DNA of 64,000 nucleotides from Rhodanobacter thiooxydans (GCF_021545845.1 NZ_CP088923.1:2046001-2110000); one strand, 5' to 3'; counted from the first letter of the stretch, positions 11,713-22,612 are shown. Numbers and translations are program-made. The notes: generated by a model from the letters alone, not told the origin.

Positions 11713-12431
11713 GCGCCGCACTGTTCGAACAGGCGCCGCACGAGCCGCGGGCGCTGGCCGAGTTGAACGCCATGCTGTCCCGGTTCAGTGCCGAGCGCCG
11801 GGTGGCGTGGGCGCTGGAACATGTCGCCGGCGAGCACGTGCTGTCGTCCAGCTTCGGCGCGCAGTCGGCGGTGTCGCTGCACCTCGTGACCCGCCAGCGG
11901 CCGGACATTCCGGTGGTGCTGATCGACACCGGCTACCTGTTCCCCGAGACGTACCGCTTCGTCGACGAACTGACCGAACGGCTCGCGCTGAACCTCAAGG
12001 TCTACAGCGCAGCGTTCAGCCCCGCCTGGATGGAAGCGCGCCATGGGCGGCTGTGGGAGCAGGGCGTGGCCGGGCTGGACCAGTACAACCGGCTGCGCAA
12101 GGTCGAGCCGATGCAGCGCGCGCTGGCCGAACTGCATGCCGTCGGATGGTTCGCCGGCCTGCGCCGCGGGCAGTCGCGCAGCCGCGCGGCGATCGCTTTC
12201 GCCGAGCACCGCCAGGACCACTGGAAATTTTACCCGCTGGCCGACTGGAGCGATCGCGACATCGGCCAGTACCTCGCACGCCACGGCCTGCCGTACCACC
12301 CGCTATGGCAGCAGGGCTATGTCTCGATCGGCGACAGCCACACCACTCGCCGCTGGGAGCCGGGCATGGACGCGGAGGACACCCGCTTCTTCGGGCTCAA
12401 GCGCGAATGCGGACTGCATAGCATCGCGTAG
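11709..12431 (+). CDS. cysH: Phosphoadenylyl-sulfate (PAPS) reductase
   Basis: Thioredoxin-dependent reduction of PAPS to sulfite. The product is 240 residues long. The nucleotide-binding segment reads [15 protein letters not shown] and the catalytic cysteine lies in the C-terminal motif KRECGLH (Cys234). The paired cysteines that bind an iron-sulfur cluster in APS reductases are absent, so PAPS rather than APS is the expected substrate. The start is GTG at 11709, overlapping the cysI stop (GTGA), which implies translational coupling. The enzymes that make PAPS (CysD, CysN/C) are not in this window. A long palindrome follows the gene. Confidence 0.96.
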   Translation: MSAALFEQAPHEPRALAELNAMLSRFSAERRVAWALEHVAGEHVLSSSFGAQSAVSLHLVTRQRPDIPVVLIDTGYLFPETYRFVDELTERLALNLKVYSAAFSPAWMEARHGRLWEQGVAGLDQYNRLRKVEPMQRALAELHAVGWFAGLRRGQSRSRAAIAFAEHRQDHWKFYPLADWSDRDIGQYLARHGLPYHPLWQQGYVSIGDSHTTRRWEPGMDAEDTRFFGLKRECGLHSIA

Positions 12432-12468
12432 GTTCTCTGCGCGCCGGTCCGCCAAGGCCGGCTTCAGC

Positions 12469-12549
12469 CGTAGGGCGGGCACCGCCCGCCGCTCTCCCCA
12501 CACTTCGTCGCAAGCTGCCGAAAGGGCGGCGGGCGGTGCCCGCCCTACG
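12469..12549. repeat. Perfect 24-bp inverted repeat (REP-like palindrome) between cysH and cysB
   Basis: Left arm 12469-12492 (starting CGTAGGGCGGGCACC) and right arm 12526-12549 (ending GGTGCCCGCCCTACG) are exact reverse complements over 24 bp, separated by 33 bp. It sits between the convergent ends of cysH and cysB, where it can act as a bidirectional transcription barrier or mRNA-stabilising hairpin. The GTAGGGCGGGC palindrome is a common intergenic repeat type in GC-rich gammaproteobacteria (general knowledge). Only this copy was noticed in the window. Confidence 0.9.
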
Positions 12550-12563
12550 TGACACGCGCCGGT

Positions 12564-13559
12564 TCAGGCGGCATCTGGCGGCGTGGAGGGCGGGCGCTCC
12601 CGCCAGTGCGGCACCGCCGGCCATTCGGTCGCCGCAGCGTCGGCAGCGAGGGCGCGCACCACGTCGCGGCGATCCAGGTGCGGCGCGAACTGCGCGATGA
12701 ATTCCAGCACGTATTCGCGCAGCACGCTTTCCCGGCGCAGCACGATCCAGGTCGTGCACTGGGGAAACAGGTGGTCGGCCGGCAGCGCGCACAGGTCGGT
12801 GTCGCTGTCCAGCATCGCCATCTCGGCCAGCACGCCGATGCCCAGGCCGGCGCGCACATAGGTCTTGATCAGGTCGGCGTCGCCGGCGGTCATCACGATC
12901 TGCGGATGCAGGTCGACGGCTTCGAACGCGCGGCGCAGCGAGGAGTCGGGCTTCAACGAGGAGTCGTAGCTGACCAGCGGCAGCGCGGCCAGTTCGTCGA
13001 GCGTGGGCGGCTGACGACGGGTTGCCAGCGGATGCCCCTGCGGCGCCACGATCACCCGCTGCCAGCGGTAGGCCGGCAGCGCGATGCCGGCGGGCGGCGG
13101 TGCACCGGCGGTGCTGATCACCGCCAGGTCGACGCGGCCGGCCTCCAGCTGCGCCAGCACTTCGCCGTCGCGGCCAGGCTGCAGGTGCACGCTGACCTGC
13201 GGGTAGCTCCGGCTCAGCGCGCCGATCGCGGCGGGCAGGGCGAAGCGGGCCTGGGTGTGGGTGGTGGCGATGCGCAGCTCGCCGCGCGCCTCGTTGCGCA
13301 GATTGGCGGCGATCGCGCGGATGTTGGCCGTTTCGGCGAGGATGATGCGGGCGCGCTCCAGCACGTGCTGGCCGGCGTGGGTCACCGCGTCCAGGCTCTT
13401 GCCCTTGCGCACGAACAGCTGGAAACCCAGCTCGTCCTCAAGCTGCTTGAGCCGTTTGCTCAGGCCGGGCTGGGTGGCATGGACGCGCGCGGCGGCCAGG
13501 GTGATGTTGAGGCCGGAATCGGCGATGGCTACCAGGTAGCGCAGTTGGGTCAGCGTCAT
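12564..13559 (-). CDS. cysB: CysB-type LysR transcriptional regulator
   Basis: Regulator of sulfur assimilation, 331 residues. The N-terminal winged helix-turn-helix (TLTQLRYLVAIADSG... ATQPGLSKRLKQLEDELG) is followed by a periplasmic-binding-like effector domain. The segment RIATTHTQARFALPAAI matches the CysB/Cbl subfamily, in which the effector is O-acetylserine or N-acetylserine and sulfide or thiosulfate oppose activation. The start MTLTQLRYL at 13559 is chosen over a 53-codon longer frame, because CysB proteins begin a few residues before this motif. The gene is divergent from cysG, with a 255-bp shared control region that carries a candidate operator. Confidence 0.93.
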   Translation of the reverse strand: MTLTQLRYLVAIADSGLNITLAAARVHATQPGLSKRLKQLEDELGFQLFVRKGKSLDAVTHAGQHVLERARIILAETANIRAIAANLRNEARGELRIATTHTQARFALPAAIGALSRSYPQVSVHLQPGRDGEVLAQLEAGRVDLAVISTAGAPPPAGIALPAYRWQRVIVAPQGHPLATRRQPPTLDELAALPLVSYDSSLKPDSSLRRAFEAVDLHPQIVMTAGDADLIKTYVRAGLGIGVLAEMAMLDSDTDLCALPADHLFPQCTTWIVLRRESVLREYVLEFIAQFAPHLDRRDVVRALAADAAATEWPAVPHWRERPPSTPPDAA

Positions 13560-13675
13560 GGCGATGCTCTCGTGGGCGGTCGGGATCGTGCGGTCGGGCA
13601 CGGATACATCGCGCGGCGCAGAGCGTCGTCGGGTCGGGAGCGGCTGCGTGGGTAGTCGTTGAACGGAACATGGTC

Positions 13676-13691
13676 GGACGTCTATACGGCC
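13676..13691. promoter_or_regulatory. MetJ-like operator pair in the cysB-cysG divergent region
   Basis: Two adjacent octamers, GGACGTCT (7 of 8 matches to AGACGTCT) and ATACGGCC (5 of 8). The 16-mer closely resembles the site at 30927-30942 ahead of the aminotransferase; both contain TATACGGCCA. It lies 117 bp upstream of cysB and 124 bp upstream of cysG. The sequence match is direct observation; regulator identity is inference. Confidence 0.35.
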
Positions 13692-13814
13692 ATTTGTGCT
13701 CCGCGTCAAGCGCGGCATGGCTCATGCCGTCAAGGCATATGCGCGTTCACATGGATCATTTGCGGCCGGATCGGCGGCTGCGTAGCGTGGCCCGTCCCTC
13801 CTGTCGATGCCGCC

Positions 13815-15299
13815 ATGCCCGCCACCAGGCTCTATCCGTTGTTCGCCGACCTGTCCCGCCGCGCCGTGCTGGTGGTGGGCGGCGGCGTAGTGGCCGAGCG
13901 CAAGGTGGCGGCGCTGCTCGGCGCCCAGGCGCAGGTCACGGTGAACGCGCCCGCGCTCACCCCGCAGCTGCAGCGCTGGGCAACGGCGGGGCGCATCGCC
14001 CACCGCGCGGAGCCGTTCCGTGAGGAATGGCTGGAGCGGGTGTGGCTGGTGGTGGCGGCGACTTCCGATGGCGAATTGAACCGGCTGATCGCCACCCTCG
14101 GTGAACTGCGGCGGATCTTCGTCAACGTGGTGGACGACGCGGCGCTGTCCAGCTTCCATGTGCCGGCGGTGGTGGAACGCGCGCCGCTGACCGTGGCGAT
14201 CTCCAGCGGCGGCGCCGCGCCGATGCTCTCGCGCCTGTTGCGCGAACGGCTGGAGGCCGCGCTCGACCCGTCGCTGGGCGCGCTGGCCACGCTGGCGGCG
14301 CGCCTGCGTCGGCGCATTCGCCTGCGCCACCCGCAGCCGGCGGCGCGACGCCGTTTCTACGAGGCGCTGTTCGCCGGTCCGGTCGCCGCTTTGCTGCGCC
14401 AGGGGCGACCGGATGAGGCGCGGCGGGCGGCGGAGCAGTCGCTGGCGGTGCCCTCGGCCGTACCCGCCGGCTCGGTGGTGCTGGTCGGCGCCGGCCCCGG
14501 CGATCCGGGCCTGCTGACCCTGCGCGGACTGCGCGCGCTGAACGAGGCCGACGTGATCCTGCACGACCGGCTGGTCAGTGCCGAAGTGCTGGCGCTGGCC
14601 CGGCGCGACGCCGAGCGCATCGAGGTAGGCAAGCAGGCCGGCAACCATCACACCACCCAGGACGAGATCCACACGCTGCTGCTTGAGCACGCACGGGCAG
14701 GGCGGCGGGTGGTGCGGCTGAAGGGCGGCGATCCGTTCGTGTTCGGCCGCGGCGGCGAGGAGCTGGAGTTCCTGCGCGCCCACGGCATTCCCTACGAAGT
14801 GGTGCCGGGCATCACCGCCGCGCTGGCCTGCGCCGCCCATGCCGGCGTGCCGCTGACCCACCGCGGGCATGCGCAGTCGGTGCGCTTCGTCACCGCGCAC
14901 TGCCGCGATTCGCTGGACACGCTGGACTGGCGCGCGCTGGCGCAGGAGCGGCAGACCCTGGCAATCTACATGGGCGTGACCGGGCTGGAGCGCCTGCAGG
15001 CGCAGCTGATCGCGCATGGCCGTGCGCCGGCCACGCCGTTCGCGCTGGTCGAGAACGGCTCGCTGCCACGGCAGCGGGTGGTCACCGGCACGCTGGCCCA
15101 GCTGGCTGCGCGGGCGGCGCTGCATGCGGTGCGTTCGCCGGCGCTGCTGATCGTGGGCGAAGTGGCGGCGCTGGCCGACTCGCTGGCCTGGTTCGGTGCG
15201 CCTCCGCTGGGCGGCGTGGCGCCCGCTGCCGCGCGCCGGCAGATCCCGGCGGCAGCCGCGATGCGCCCGACTGAAATCTTTACGGGAACCGGCGCATGA
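13815..15299 (+). CDS. cysG: Siroheme synthase (fused dehydrogenase/ferrochelatase and uroporphyrinogen-III methyltransferase)
   Basis: Makes siroheme, the cofactor of CysI, from uroporphyrinogen III. The 494-residue bifunctional protein has an N-terminal precorrin-2 dehydrogenase/ferrochelatase domain with an NAD-binding loop ([14 protein letters not shown], about residues 18-31). Its C-terminal SAM-dependent methyltransferase domain begins [18 protein letters not shown] near residue 222 and includes the [28 protein letters not shown] and [11 protein letters not shown] motifs. The start at 13815 ([16 protein letters not shown]) matches family N-termini; the open frame extends 52 codons upstream without matching sequence. 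Its place between cysB and cysK fits its job in sulfite reduction. Confidence 0.96.
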   Translation: MPATRLYPLFADLSRRAVLVVGGGVVAERKVAALLGAQAQVTVNAPALTPQLQRWATAGRIAHRAEPFREEWLERVWLVVAATSDGELNRLIATLGELRRIFVNVVDDAALSSFHVPAVVERAPLTVAISSGGAAPMLSRLLRERLEAALDPSLGALATLAARLRRRIRLRHPQPAARRRFYEALFAGPVAALLRQGRPDEARRAAEQSLAVPSAVPAGSVVLVGAGPGDPGLLTLRGLRALNEADVILHDRLVSAEVLALARRDAERIEVGKQAGNHHTTQDEIHTLLLEHARAGRRVVRLKGGDPFVFGRGGEELEFLRAHGIPYEVVPGITAALACAAHAGVPLTHRGHAQSVRFVTAHCRDSLDTLDWRALAQERQTLAIYMGVTGLERLQAQLIAHGRAPATPFALVENGSLPRQRVVTGTLAQLAARAALHAVRSPALLIVGEVAALADSLAWFGAPPLGGVAPAAARRQIPAAAAMRPTEIFTGTGA

Positions 15300-15339
15300 T
15301 CGCGCCGCGCTTCTCTCGCCTTCCGACAGGAGTACGTTC

Positions 15340-16281
15340 ATGATCTACGACAGTATCCTCGACACCATTGGCAACACGCCTGTGGTACGGCTCAACCGCC
15401 TTGGCCCGAAACACGCCGAACTCTATGTGAAGGTGGAGGCGTTCAACCCCGCCGGTTCGGTGAAGGACCGCCTCGCCCTCGCGATCATCCTCGACGCCGA
15501 ACAGCGCGGCGTGCTGAAACCCGGCCAGACCGTGATCGAGGCCACCTCGGGCAACACCGGCGTGGCGCTGGCCGCGATCTGCGCGGCGCGCGGCTACCCG
15601 TTCGTGGCGGTGATGTCCGATACGTTCTCGGTCGAGCGGCGCAAGTTGATCCGCGCCTACGGCGGCAAGGTGGTGCTCACGCCCGGCGCCACGCGCGGTA
15701 CCGGCATGGTGAAGGTGGCGGAAGAACTGGCGCGCAAGCACGGCTGGTTCCTCGCCAGCCAGTTCGAGAATCCGGCCAACCCGGCGTACCACCGGCAGAC
15801 CACCGCAGCGGAAATCCTGCGCGACTTCGCCGGCCGCCGGCTGGACTACTTCGTCAGCGGCTGGGGCACCGGCGGCACGCTCACCGGCGTCGGCGAGGTG
15901 CTCAAGGTGGCGCGCCCGGAAGTGAAGGTGATCGCCACCGAGCCGACCGGCGCGGCGTTGCTGTCCGGCAAGGAATGGCAGCCGCACAAGATCCAGGGCT
16001 GGACGCCGGACTTCGTGCCGGCCGTGCTCAACCCCAAGGTAGTCGACCGCATCGTGCCGGTCGACGACGTGGTGGCCCGCGACACCTCGCGCGCGCTGGC
16101 GCAGCAGGAAGGCATCTTCACCGGCATCTCCTCCGGCGCCACGCTGGCCGCTGCATTGCAGCTGGCGGCCGAGGCACCGCAAGGTTCGGTGCTGCTGGCG
16201 ATGTTGCCGGATACCGGCGAGCGCTATCTGTCGACGTTCCTGTTCGAGGGGGTGAATGAAGGGACGGATGAGGTAGGGTGA
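15340..16281 (+). CDS. cysK: Cysteine synthase A (O-acetylserine sulfhydrylase)
   Basis: PLP enzyme that makes cysteine from O-acetylserine and sulfide, the last step of the pathway encoded by this cluster. The product is 313 residues. The PLP-binding lysine lies in NPAGSVKDR (Lys42), the substrate loop is ATSGNTG, the phosphate-binding loop is GWGTGGTLTG, and the late ISSGA motif is present. ATG 15340 is preceded by AGGAG at 15328-15332, a 7-bp spacing. An in-frame extension into cysG is not needed. The gene follows cysG by 40 bp and is probably co-transcribed. Directly downstream lies an integron-type attC site. Confidence 0.95.
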   Translation: MIYDSILDTIGNTPVVRLNRLGPKHAELYVKVEAFNPAGSVKDRLALAIILDAEQRGVLKPGQTVIEATSGNTGVALAAICAARGYPFVAVMSDTFSVERRKLIRAYGGKVVLTPGATRGTGMVKVAEELARKHGWFLASQFENPANPAYHRQTTAAEILRDFAGRRLDYFVSGWGTGGTLTGVGEVLKVARPEVKVIATEPTGAALLSGKEWQPHKIQGWTPDFVPAVLNPKVVDRIVPVDDVVARDTSRALAQQEGIFTGISSGATLAAALQLAAEAPQGSVLLAMLPDTGERYLSTFLFEGVNEGTDEVG

Positions 16282-16286
16282 GGGGT

Positions 16287-16400
16287 GTCTAACGTCGGAG
16301 TTGACCGGCACGCAGCGGCATTGCGCCGCGAGGCGTGCTGGTGAACGTACGCCCCCCGGCGCAATGCCGCTGCGTGTCCGCGTCGAACGACCTGTTAGGC
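16287..16400 (-). other. attC recombination site
   Basis: On the minus strand the site opens with GCCTAAC (R-Y-Y-Y-A-A-C type, 16400-16394) and closes with GTTAGAC (GTTRRRY type, 16293-16287). Inside are the imperfectly paired GTCGTTCGACGCGGAC and GTCAACTCCGAC-type boxes, then an exact 20-bp inverted repeat with arms 16309-16328 and 16357-16376 enclosing a 28-bp loop. This is the long variable-loop form of attC, which folds as a single-stranded hairpin recognised by integron integrase. All landmark sequences are directly visible. Confidence 0.85.
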
Positions 16401-16895
16401 CGGGGTGACATTCCACGCGTATCCATCTTCGAAGTTCCTCAGTTCCACACCCCATGACTTCTTGAAGCTCTTTCCGAGGAAGAGCAGCTTGGTTCGGTAT
16501 ATGAGCGTCAGGCGATACGAGAACTCTGATATCTGCATAGCTTGACCGAAGCCAATGCCGGGACTGACAGAAATCTCTGCAGCCTCCCCTCCAGACAAGC
16601 GAGGGAAGACATGAGGTCCATTGAAGAACCCGCAATTCCTCATCGTGAGCCCGCCAATTCGCGCGCATACATTCTCAGCATCGGCTTGGACTGCAAGCGC
16701 CGGCAACTTTCCGCTGTTCTTGATCTTGATGCGCGATTCTGAGTTGAACTTCTTGCTCTTGTCGATGACAGCATCAACTACCAGCTCTGGCGGAAAAGAT
16801 ATCCAAGCCGCATACAGACTCAGGAAGCCGGCGACGGATGTAACTCCGAGCCCGGCAAGTAGCTTGAGCGAGACGTCAAGCAGCGTGCTTTCCAT
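16395..16895 (-). CDS. Cassette-borne hypothetical membrane-anchored protein
   Basis: A 166-residue protein of unknown function. Residues 8-35 (LKLLAGLGVTSVAGFLSLY...) form one hydrophobic segment that probably anchors it in the inner membrane. The rest (KFNSESRIKIKNSGKLPALAVQ... SYRLTLIYRT) looks like a beta-rich domain, possibly immunoglobulin-like, exposed on one side of the membrane. Codon use is visibly less GC-biased than the flanking cys genes, which fits acquisition as a cassette. The stop codon overlaps the attC core. Such small membrane proteins are common cassette cargo, but no specific role can be assigned. Confidence 0.75.
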   Translation of the reverse strand: MESTLLDVSLKLLAGLGVTSVAGFLSLYAAWISFPPELVVDAVIDKSKKFNSESRIKIKNSGKLPALAVQADAENVCARIGGLTMRNCGFFNGPHVFPRLSGGEAAEISVSPGIGFGQAMQISEFSYRLTLIYRTKLLFLGKSFKKSWGVELRNFEDGYAWNVTPA

Positions 16896-17110
16896 CGGCC
16901 TAACTTGAAGTAGGTTTCAGATTGCAGTGTAATCCCGCAGCTTAATTCGTGCCGTTGGTGCAGCTGGTGTAGTGCAAGCCTGCAAATATCAACGACTTGA
17001 ATCCCCCGGTTGCAGCCTGACTCTGCAATCTAACCCAGCAGCATTTGGCGACGCTGGAAGTGACCGTGGCATCGTTCCACGAGCCCGCCCCGGTGGCAAG
17101 CAAGCGCGCC

Positions 17111-17494
17111 TTACCCCACCACACGCGCCTTCTTCCCCAGCGAAGCCCGCGAATCCCACTCCGCAATCAGCTTCTGTCCCACCCGCGCCAGCGCGCTGAT
17201 CGCCGGCAGCAGTTCGCGGCCGAGTTCGGTGAGTGCGTATTCGGCGGAGGGCGGGGAGGTGTCGCGCAGGCGGCGGCTGACCAGGCCGCGCGATTCCAGT
17301 TCGCGCAGGCGGGCGCTGAGCACGCGGGCGGAGATGCGCGGGATGTCGTGGCGCAGTTCGCCGAAGCGGCGGGGTTCGGCGCTGAGGAACCAGATCACGT
17401 TGGGTGCCCAGGCGCCGCGCAGCAGCGCCAGGCTTTCGGTGAGCGGGCAGGCGGGTGGTGGTGCGACCTTGCTCTTGCGGACGGGGAGGCCCAT
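17111..17494 (-). CDS. HxlR-family winged-helix transcriptional regulator
   Basis: A 127-residue regulator. The HxlR signature is clear: CPLTESLALLRGAWAPNVIW (cysteine near residue 16), FGELRHDIPRISARVLSARL, then LESRGLVSRR and YALTELGRELLPAI. Such proteins sense electrophiles, oxidants or aldehydes and usually control a neighbouring detoxification gene. Here the divergent neighbour is a glutathione transferase, so that is the likely target. Three short symmetrical elements between the two genes could be its operators. The start ATG at 17494 is the only good candidate. Confidence 0.9.
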   Translation of the reverse strand: MGLPVRKSKVAPPPACPLTESLALLRGAWAPNVIWFLSAEPRRFGELRHDIPRISARVLSARLRELESRGLVSRRLRDTSPPSAEYALTELGRELLPAISALARVGQKLIAEWDSRASLGKKARVVG

Positions 17495-17505
17495 GCGGGT
17501 GGCTC

Positions 17506-17549
17506 GGTAACCGGGGAGTTACCGCATTCTAGGACTAACCGGCGGTTAG
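17506..17549. promoter_or_regulatory. Paired short palindromes in the HxlR-gst divergent region
   Basis: GGTAAC-6 bp-GTTACC (17506-17523) and CTAACC-GGC-GGTTAG (17535-17549) are perfect dyads, and GGTATCC and GGTAACC half-site-like words follow at 17552-17568. The cluster begins 12 bp upstream of the HxlR start, so it overlaps where its promoter must lie. It is best read as the autoregulatory operator of the HxlR protein, also controlling the glutathione transferase gene. That role is inference from position and symmetry. Confidence 0.5.
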
Positions 17550-17650
17550 GTGGTATCCAATGGTAACCACGACGTCGTAGCATGTGATGGATGGATGCGC
17601 GGCTTCGACTGGCGCGTGTCCGTTCCCCCGTCCCTACCAGGAGTCATCGC

Positions 17651-18271
17651 ATGAAGCTCTACTACTCCCCCGGCGCCTGCTCGCTTTCCCCGCACATCGT
17701 GGCGCTCGAGGCCGGTATTCCGCTCACGCTGGAGAAGGTCGACGGCAGCGCCAAGCGCACCGAGCACGGCGCGGATTTCTGGCAGATCAACCCCAAGGGC
17801 TACGTGCCAGTGCTGGCGCTGGACAACGGCGAATTGCTGACCGAAGGCCCGACGATCGTGCAGTACCTGGCCGACCAGAAGCCGGCCAGCGGTCTGGCGC
17901 CCGCCAACGGCACGCCGGCGCGCTACCGGCTGCAGGAGATGCTGGGCTACATCAACTCGGAGATCCACAAGAGCTACAGCCCGCTGTTCAAGCCGGACAC
18001 GCCCGAGGCCACCCGCGCCGAGCGCAAGGAATACCTGACGCGGCGCTACCAGTTCATCGAGAGCGTGCTGGCGAAGCAGCCGTTCCTGCTGGGCGACAAG
18101 TTCACCGCGGCCGACGCCTACCTGTTCACGGTGACCAACTGGGCCAAGCACGTGCAGCTGGACCTGTCGGCGTTCCCGTCGCTGCTGGCGTTCCAGAAGC
18201 GCGTGGGCGAGCGTCCCGCAGTGCGCGCGGCGCTGGAAGCGGAAGGGCTGGTGAAGAAGGCCTTGGCCTGA
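17651..18271 (+). CDS. gstA: Glutathione S-transferase, beta class
   Basis: Cytosolic glutathione transferase of 206 residues. The N-terminal thioredoxin-like domain begins MKLYYSPGACSLSPHI, with the beta-class catalytic Cys10, and carries the glutathione-binding NPKGYVPVL and EGPTIVQYLA motifs. The C-terminal helical domain includes LLGDKFTAADAYLFTVTNWA. The start ATG 17651 has AGGAG 7 bp upstream. It conjugates or isomerises electrophiles. Its divergent pairing with an HxlR regulator suggests induction by an electrophile. A stem-loop follows the gene. Confidence 0.95.
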   Translation: MKLYYSPGACSLSPHIVALEAGIPLTLEKVDGSAKRTEHGADFWQINPKGYVPVLALDNGELLTEGPTIVQYLADQKPASGLAPANGTPARYRLQEMLGYINSEIHKSYSPLFKPDTPEATRAERKEYLTRRYQFIESVLAKQPFLLGDKFTAADAYLFTVTNWAKHVQLDLSAFPSLLAFQKRVGERPAVRAALEAEGLVKKALA

Positions 18272-18279
18272 GACGCATC

Positions 18280-18305
18280 GGGCCGCGCGTGTTGACGCGC
18301 GGCCC
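18280..18305 (+). terminator. Stem-loop after gst
   Basis: An 11-bp perfect stem, GGGCCGCGCGT and ACGCGCGGCCC, closes a GTTG tetraloop 9 bp after the gst stop. It lacks a T-run, so it may be a weak terminator or a 3'-end-stabilising hairpin. Confidence 0.6.
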
Positions 18306-18317
18306 GTCATGGCTGGT

Positions 18318-18397
18318 CGTTCCTGCGCAGGCGGGAACCTGGTGTCTCTGTTTTGGCCGGCCCAAGGCACTGGACCCCGGCTCGCACCGGGGTGACG
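18318..18397. repeat. REP/BIME-like element (CGT-TCCTGC type) before purB
   Basis: A compound palindrome: a first dyad CGTTCCTGCGCAGGCGGGAA-like and a second CCCCGG-CTCGCA-CCGGGG ending GTGACG. Its architecture and words resemble the elements at 19869-19953 and 51912-52019 (CGTCATTCC...GGAATCCAGTG...GACG). It lies between the convergent gst and purB genes. Confidence 0.75.
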
Positions 18398-18403
18398 GCG
18401 AGG

Positions 18404-19953
<1,550 letters not shown>

Positions 19954-20000
19954 GGAGTTTTTCAGGATTCGGTTTTCTCCTCCCACCGAAGGAACAGACC

Positions 20001-21386
<1,386 letters not shown>

Positions 21387-21398
21387 GCGCGCCGGCAC

Positions 21399-21833
21399 TC
21401 ATGCCATGCTAGGCACCCGCGGCCACGTCCATGCGTACCACACGGCGAGCATGGTCAGCGCGGCCTCCAGCGTTGCGAACCCCTGGTAGAAGTGCCAGTC
21501 GGCCTGGACCGCCAGCATGGCCATCAACAAGGTGTAGAGCGTACCGAACACAAGGTTGAGCCAGCGGTTCAGGTGCGGCGCGAGAGTGACGGAGAGGAAG
21601 ATCATCAAGCTGGGTACGGCCATCATCAACGAGGTGCCCAGCAATGCGCCCTGGGTCGCAGGACCGAGCGGCCCCAGCCTGGCCTGCAGCATCTCCTGCA
21701 GCTTGCCCGGCGTGTAGAGCTCGAAGTAGTCGCAGTAGATGTAGCAGAACATCACCGACGTCCACAGCGCGGCCAGCTTCAGCTGCACGGGCACGCGCCA
21801 GTGTTCGAGTGGCTGGTTGGCGGTCGTGTTCAA
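21399..21833 (-). CDS. Small integral membrane protein (DUF6326-like)
   Basis: A 144-residue protein with about four transmembrane segments (KLAALWTSVMFCYIYCDYFELY, LLGTSLMMAVPSLMIFLSV, LNLVFGTLYTLLMAMLAV and a C-terminal AALTMLAVWYAW). The motif YCDYFELYTPGKLQEM near residues 33-48 fits a family I associate with DUF6326. Function is unknown. It is the last of a three-gene minus-strand group with the DUF4386-like protein and the PDZ protein. Confidence 0.75.
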   Translation of the reverse strand: MNTTANQPLEHWRVPVQLKLAALWTSVMFCYIYCDYFELYTPGKLQEMLQARLGPLGPATQGALLGTSLMMAVPSLMIFLSVTLAPHLNRWLNLVFGTLYTLLMAMLAVQADWHFYQGFATLEAALTMLAVWYAWTWPRVPSMA

Positions 21834-21866
21834 GGCAAACTCCCTGTAGGCGATGGGAAAGGGCAG

Positions 21867-22562
21867 TCACGCACGCGTGGGCGTGACGGATGCGGCTTGC
21901 GCTTGCCGGAAGCCGGGGCGCGCGCCCAGCAGCAACAGCCAGAGCATGAACAGCACTTCCACGAATTGCAGCGGGCCGAGCATGCTGGAAAGCATGTCCC
22001 GCCAACCCGGCAGAACGGCCCAGGCGATGCTCTGGATCAGGTAGGCCAGGCCATTGAGGATCAATCCATAGCCGAACAGGCGCGGCAGGAAGCCCGAACG
22101 CAGCACCAGCATCGCCAGCGGGAACAGCCACAGCCCCCACAGCAGTTCGGCGGCGCCGACAGCCTCGCCGTGCAGGCGCAGGAACAGCATGGCAAGCGCC
22201 GCACGCTGCGGCGGATCGAAGGCGGCGAGTGCATTCCCGCCGTGTGCCAGCAGCAGGGCAGCGGCATCGTTGATCACGTTGAAGAAGTACAGCGCCGGCA
22301 CCAGCGCGCCGCCAAGCAACAGCATGGCGATGCCGTGCCGTCGACCCACGTCGCCCAGCAGGCGGTAGAGCGCCAGCGCGACGAAGGCCATCAGCGCGCC
22401 GCAGACGAGGTCGGTGGCCAGGCCGATTCGGAACAGTGTCTCGTGCATGGTGATGCGGGCGATGGTCGCGGCGGCGTCACCGCTCACGAACAAGGCGTTC
22501 GGTACGTAGATCAGGCGATACGGCGCGATCAGCACCACCAGCAGATACAACAGGCCGGCCAA
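21867..22562 (-). CDS. DUF4386-like membrane protein, start codon in doubt
   Basis: A 231-residue protein with about six hydrophobic helices; AGLLYLLVVLIAPYRLIYVP at the start and the TDLVCGALMAFVALALYRLL segment fit the DUF4386 family of unknown function. The first usable codon is TTG at 22562. However, nine codons upstream the same frame reads I-N-P-L-N-R-D-A-R-L-A-G-L-L, matching the usual family N-terminus MNPLxRxARLAGLLY. An AAGGA ribosome-binding sequence (22600-22596) lies 6 bp before the codon in question, ATA at 22589-22587. So the original start seems to have become ATA, or ATA is used. The gene follows the PDZ gene by 24 bp. Confidence 0.75.
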   Translation of the reverse strand: MAGLLYLLVVLIAPYRLIYVPNALFVSGDAAATIARITMHETLFRIGLATDLVCGALMAFVALALYRLLGDVGRRHGIAMLLLGGALVPALYFFNVINDAAALLLAHGGNALAAFDPPQRAALAMLFLRLHGEAVGAAELLWGLWLFPLAMLVLRSGFLPRLFGYGLILNGLAYLIQSIAWAVLPGWRDMLSSMLGPLQFVEVLFMLWLLLLGARPGFRQAQAASVTPTRA

Positions 22563-22612
22563 TCGTGCGTCCCGGTTCAGTGGGTTTATGCGTCGTCCTT
22601 GCGGTGGAGAGC

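Larger units (their letters stand above)
16287..16904 (-). mobile_element. Solitary integron-type gene cassette (one ORF plus attC)
   Basis: Read on the minus strand, the unit begins with a GTTAGGC core at 16904-16898, continues 2 bp later with the ATG of a 166-codon ORF, and ends with a 114-bp attC site whose terminal core is GTTAGAC (16293-16287). The ORF stop TAA lies inside the attC opening core GCCTAAC, as in classical cassettes. Recombination in integrons occurs at the G/TT of these cores, so the mobile unit would be about 611 bp. No integrase gene and no second complete attC were found nearby, so this is either an integrase-free remnant or an insertion at a secondary site between cysK and the HxlR gene. 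Confidence 0.75.

Noticed and set aside
16905-17110. Possible second attC or attI upstream of the cassette
   Set aside because: Only isolated GTTRRRY-type cores (16898-16904 and 17028-17034) are present; no matching opposite core or inner stem was found, and no integrase gene adjoins.
16942-17166. A 74-codon minus-strand frame upstream of the cassette
   Set aside because: The end reads somewhat protein-like, but the start is within the HxlR gene in another frame and no family is recognised; too weak to call.
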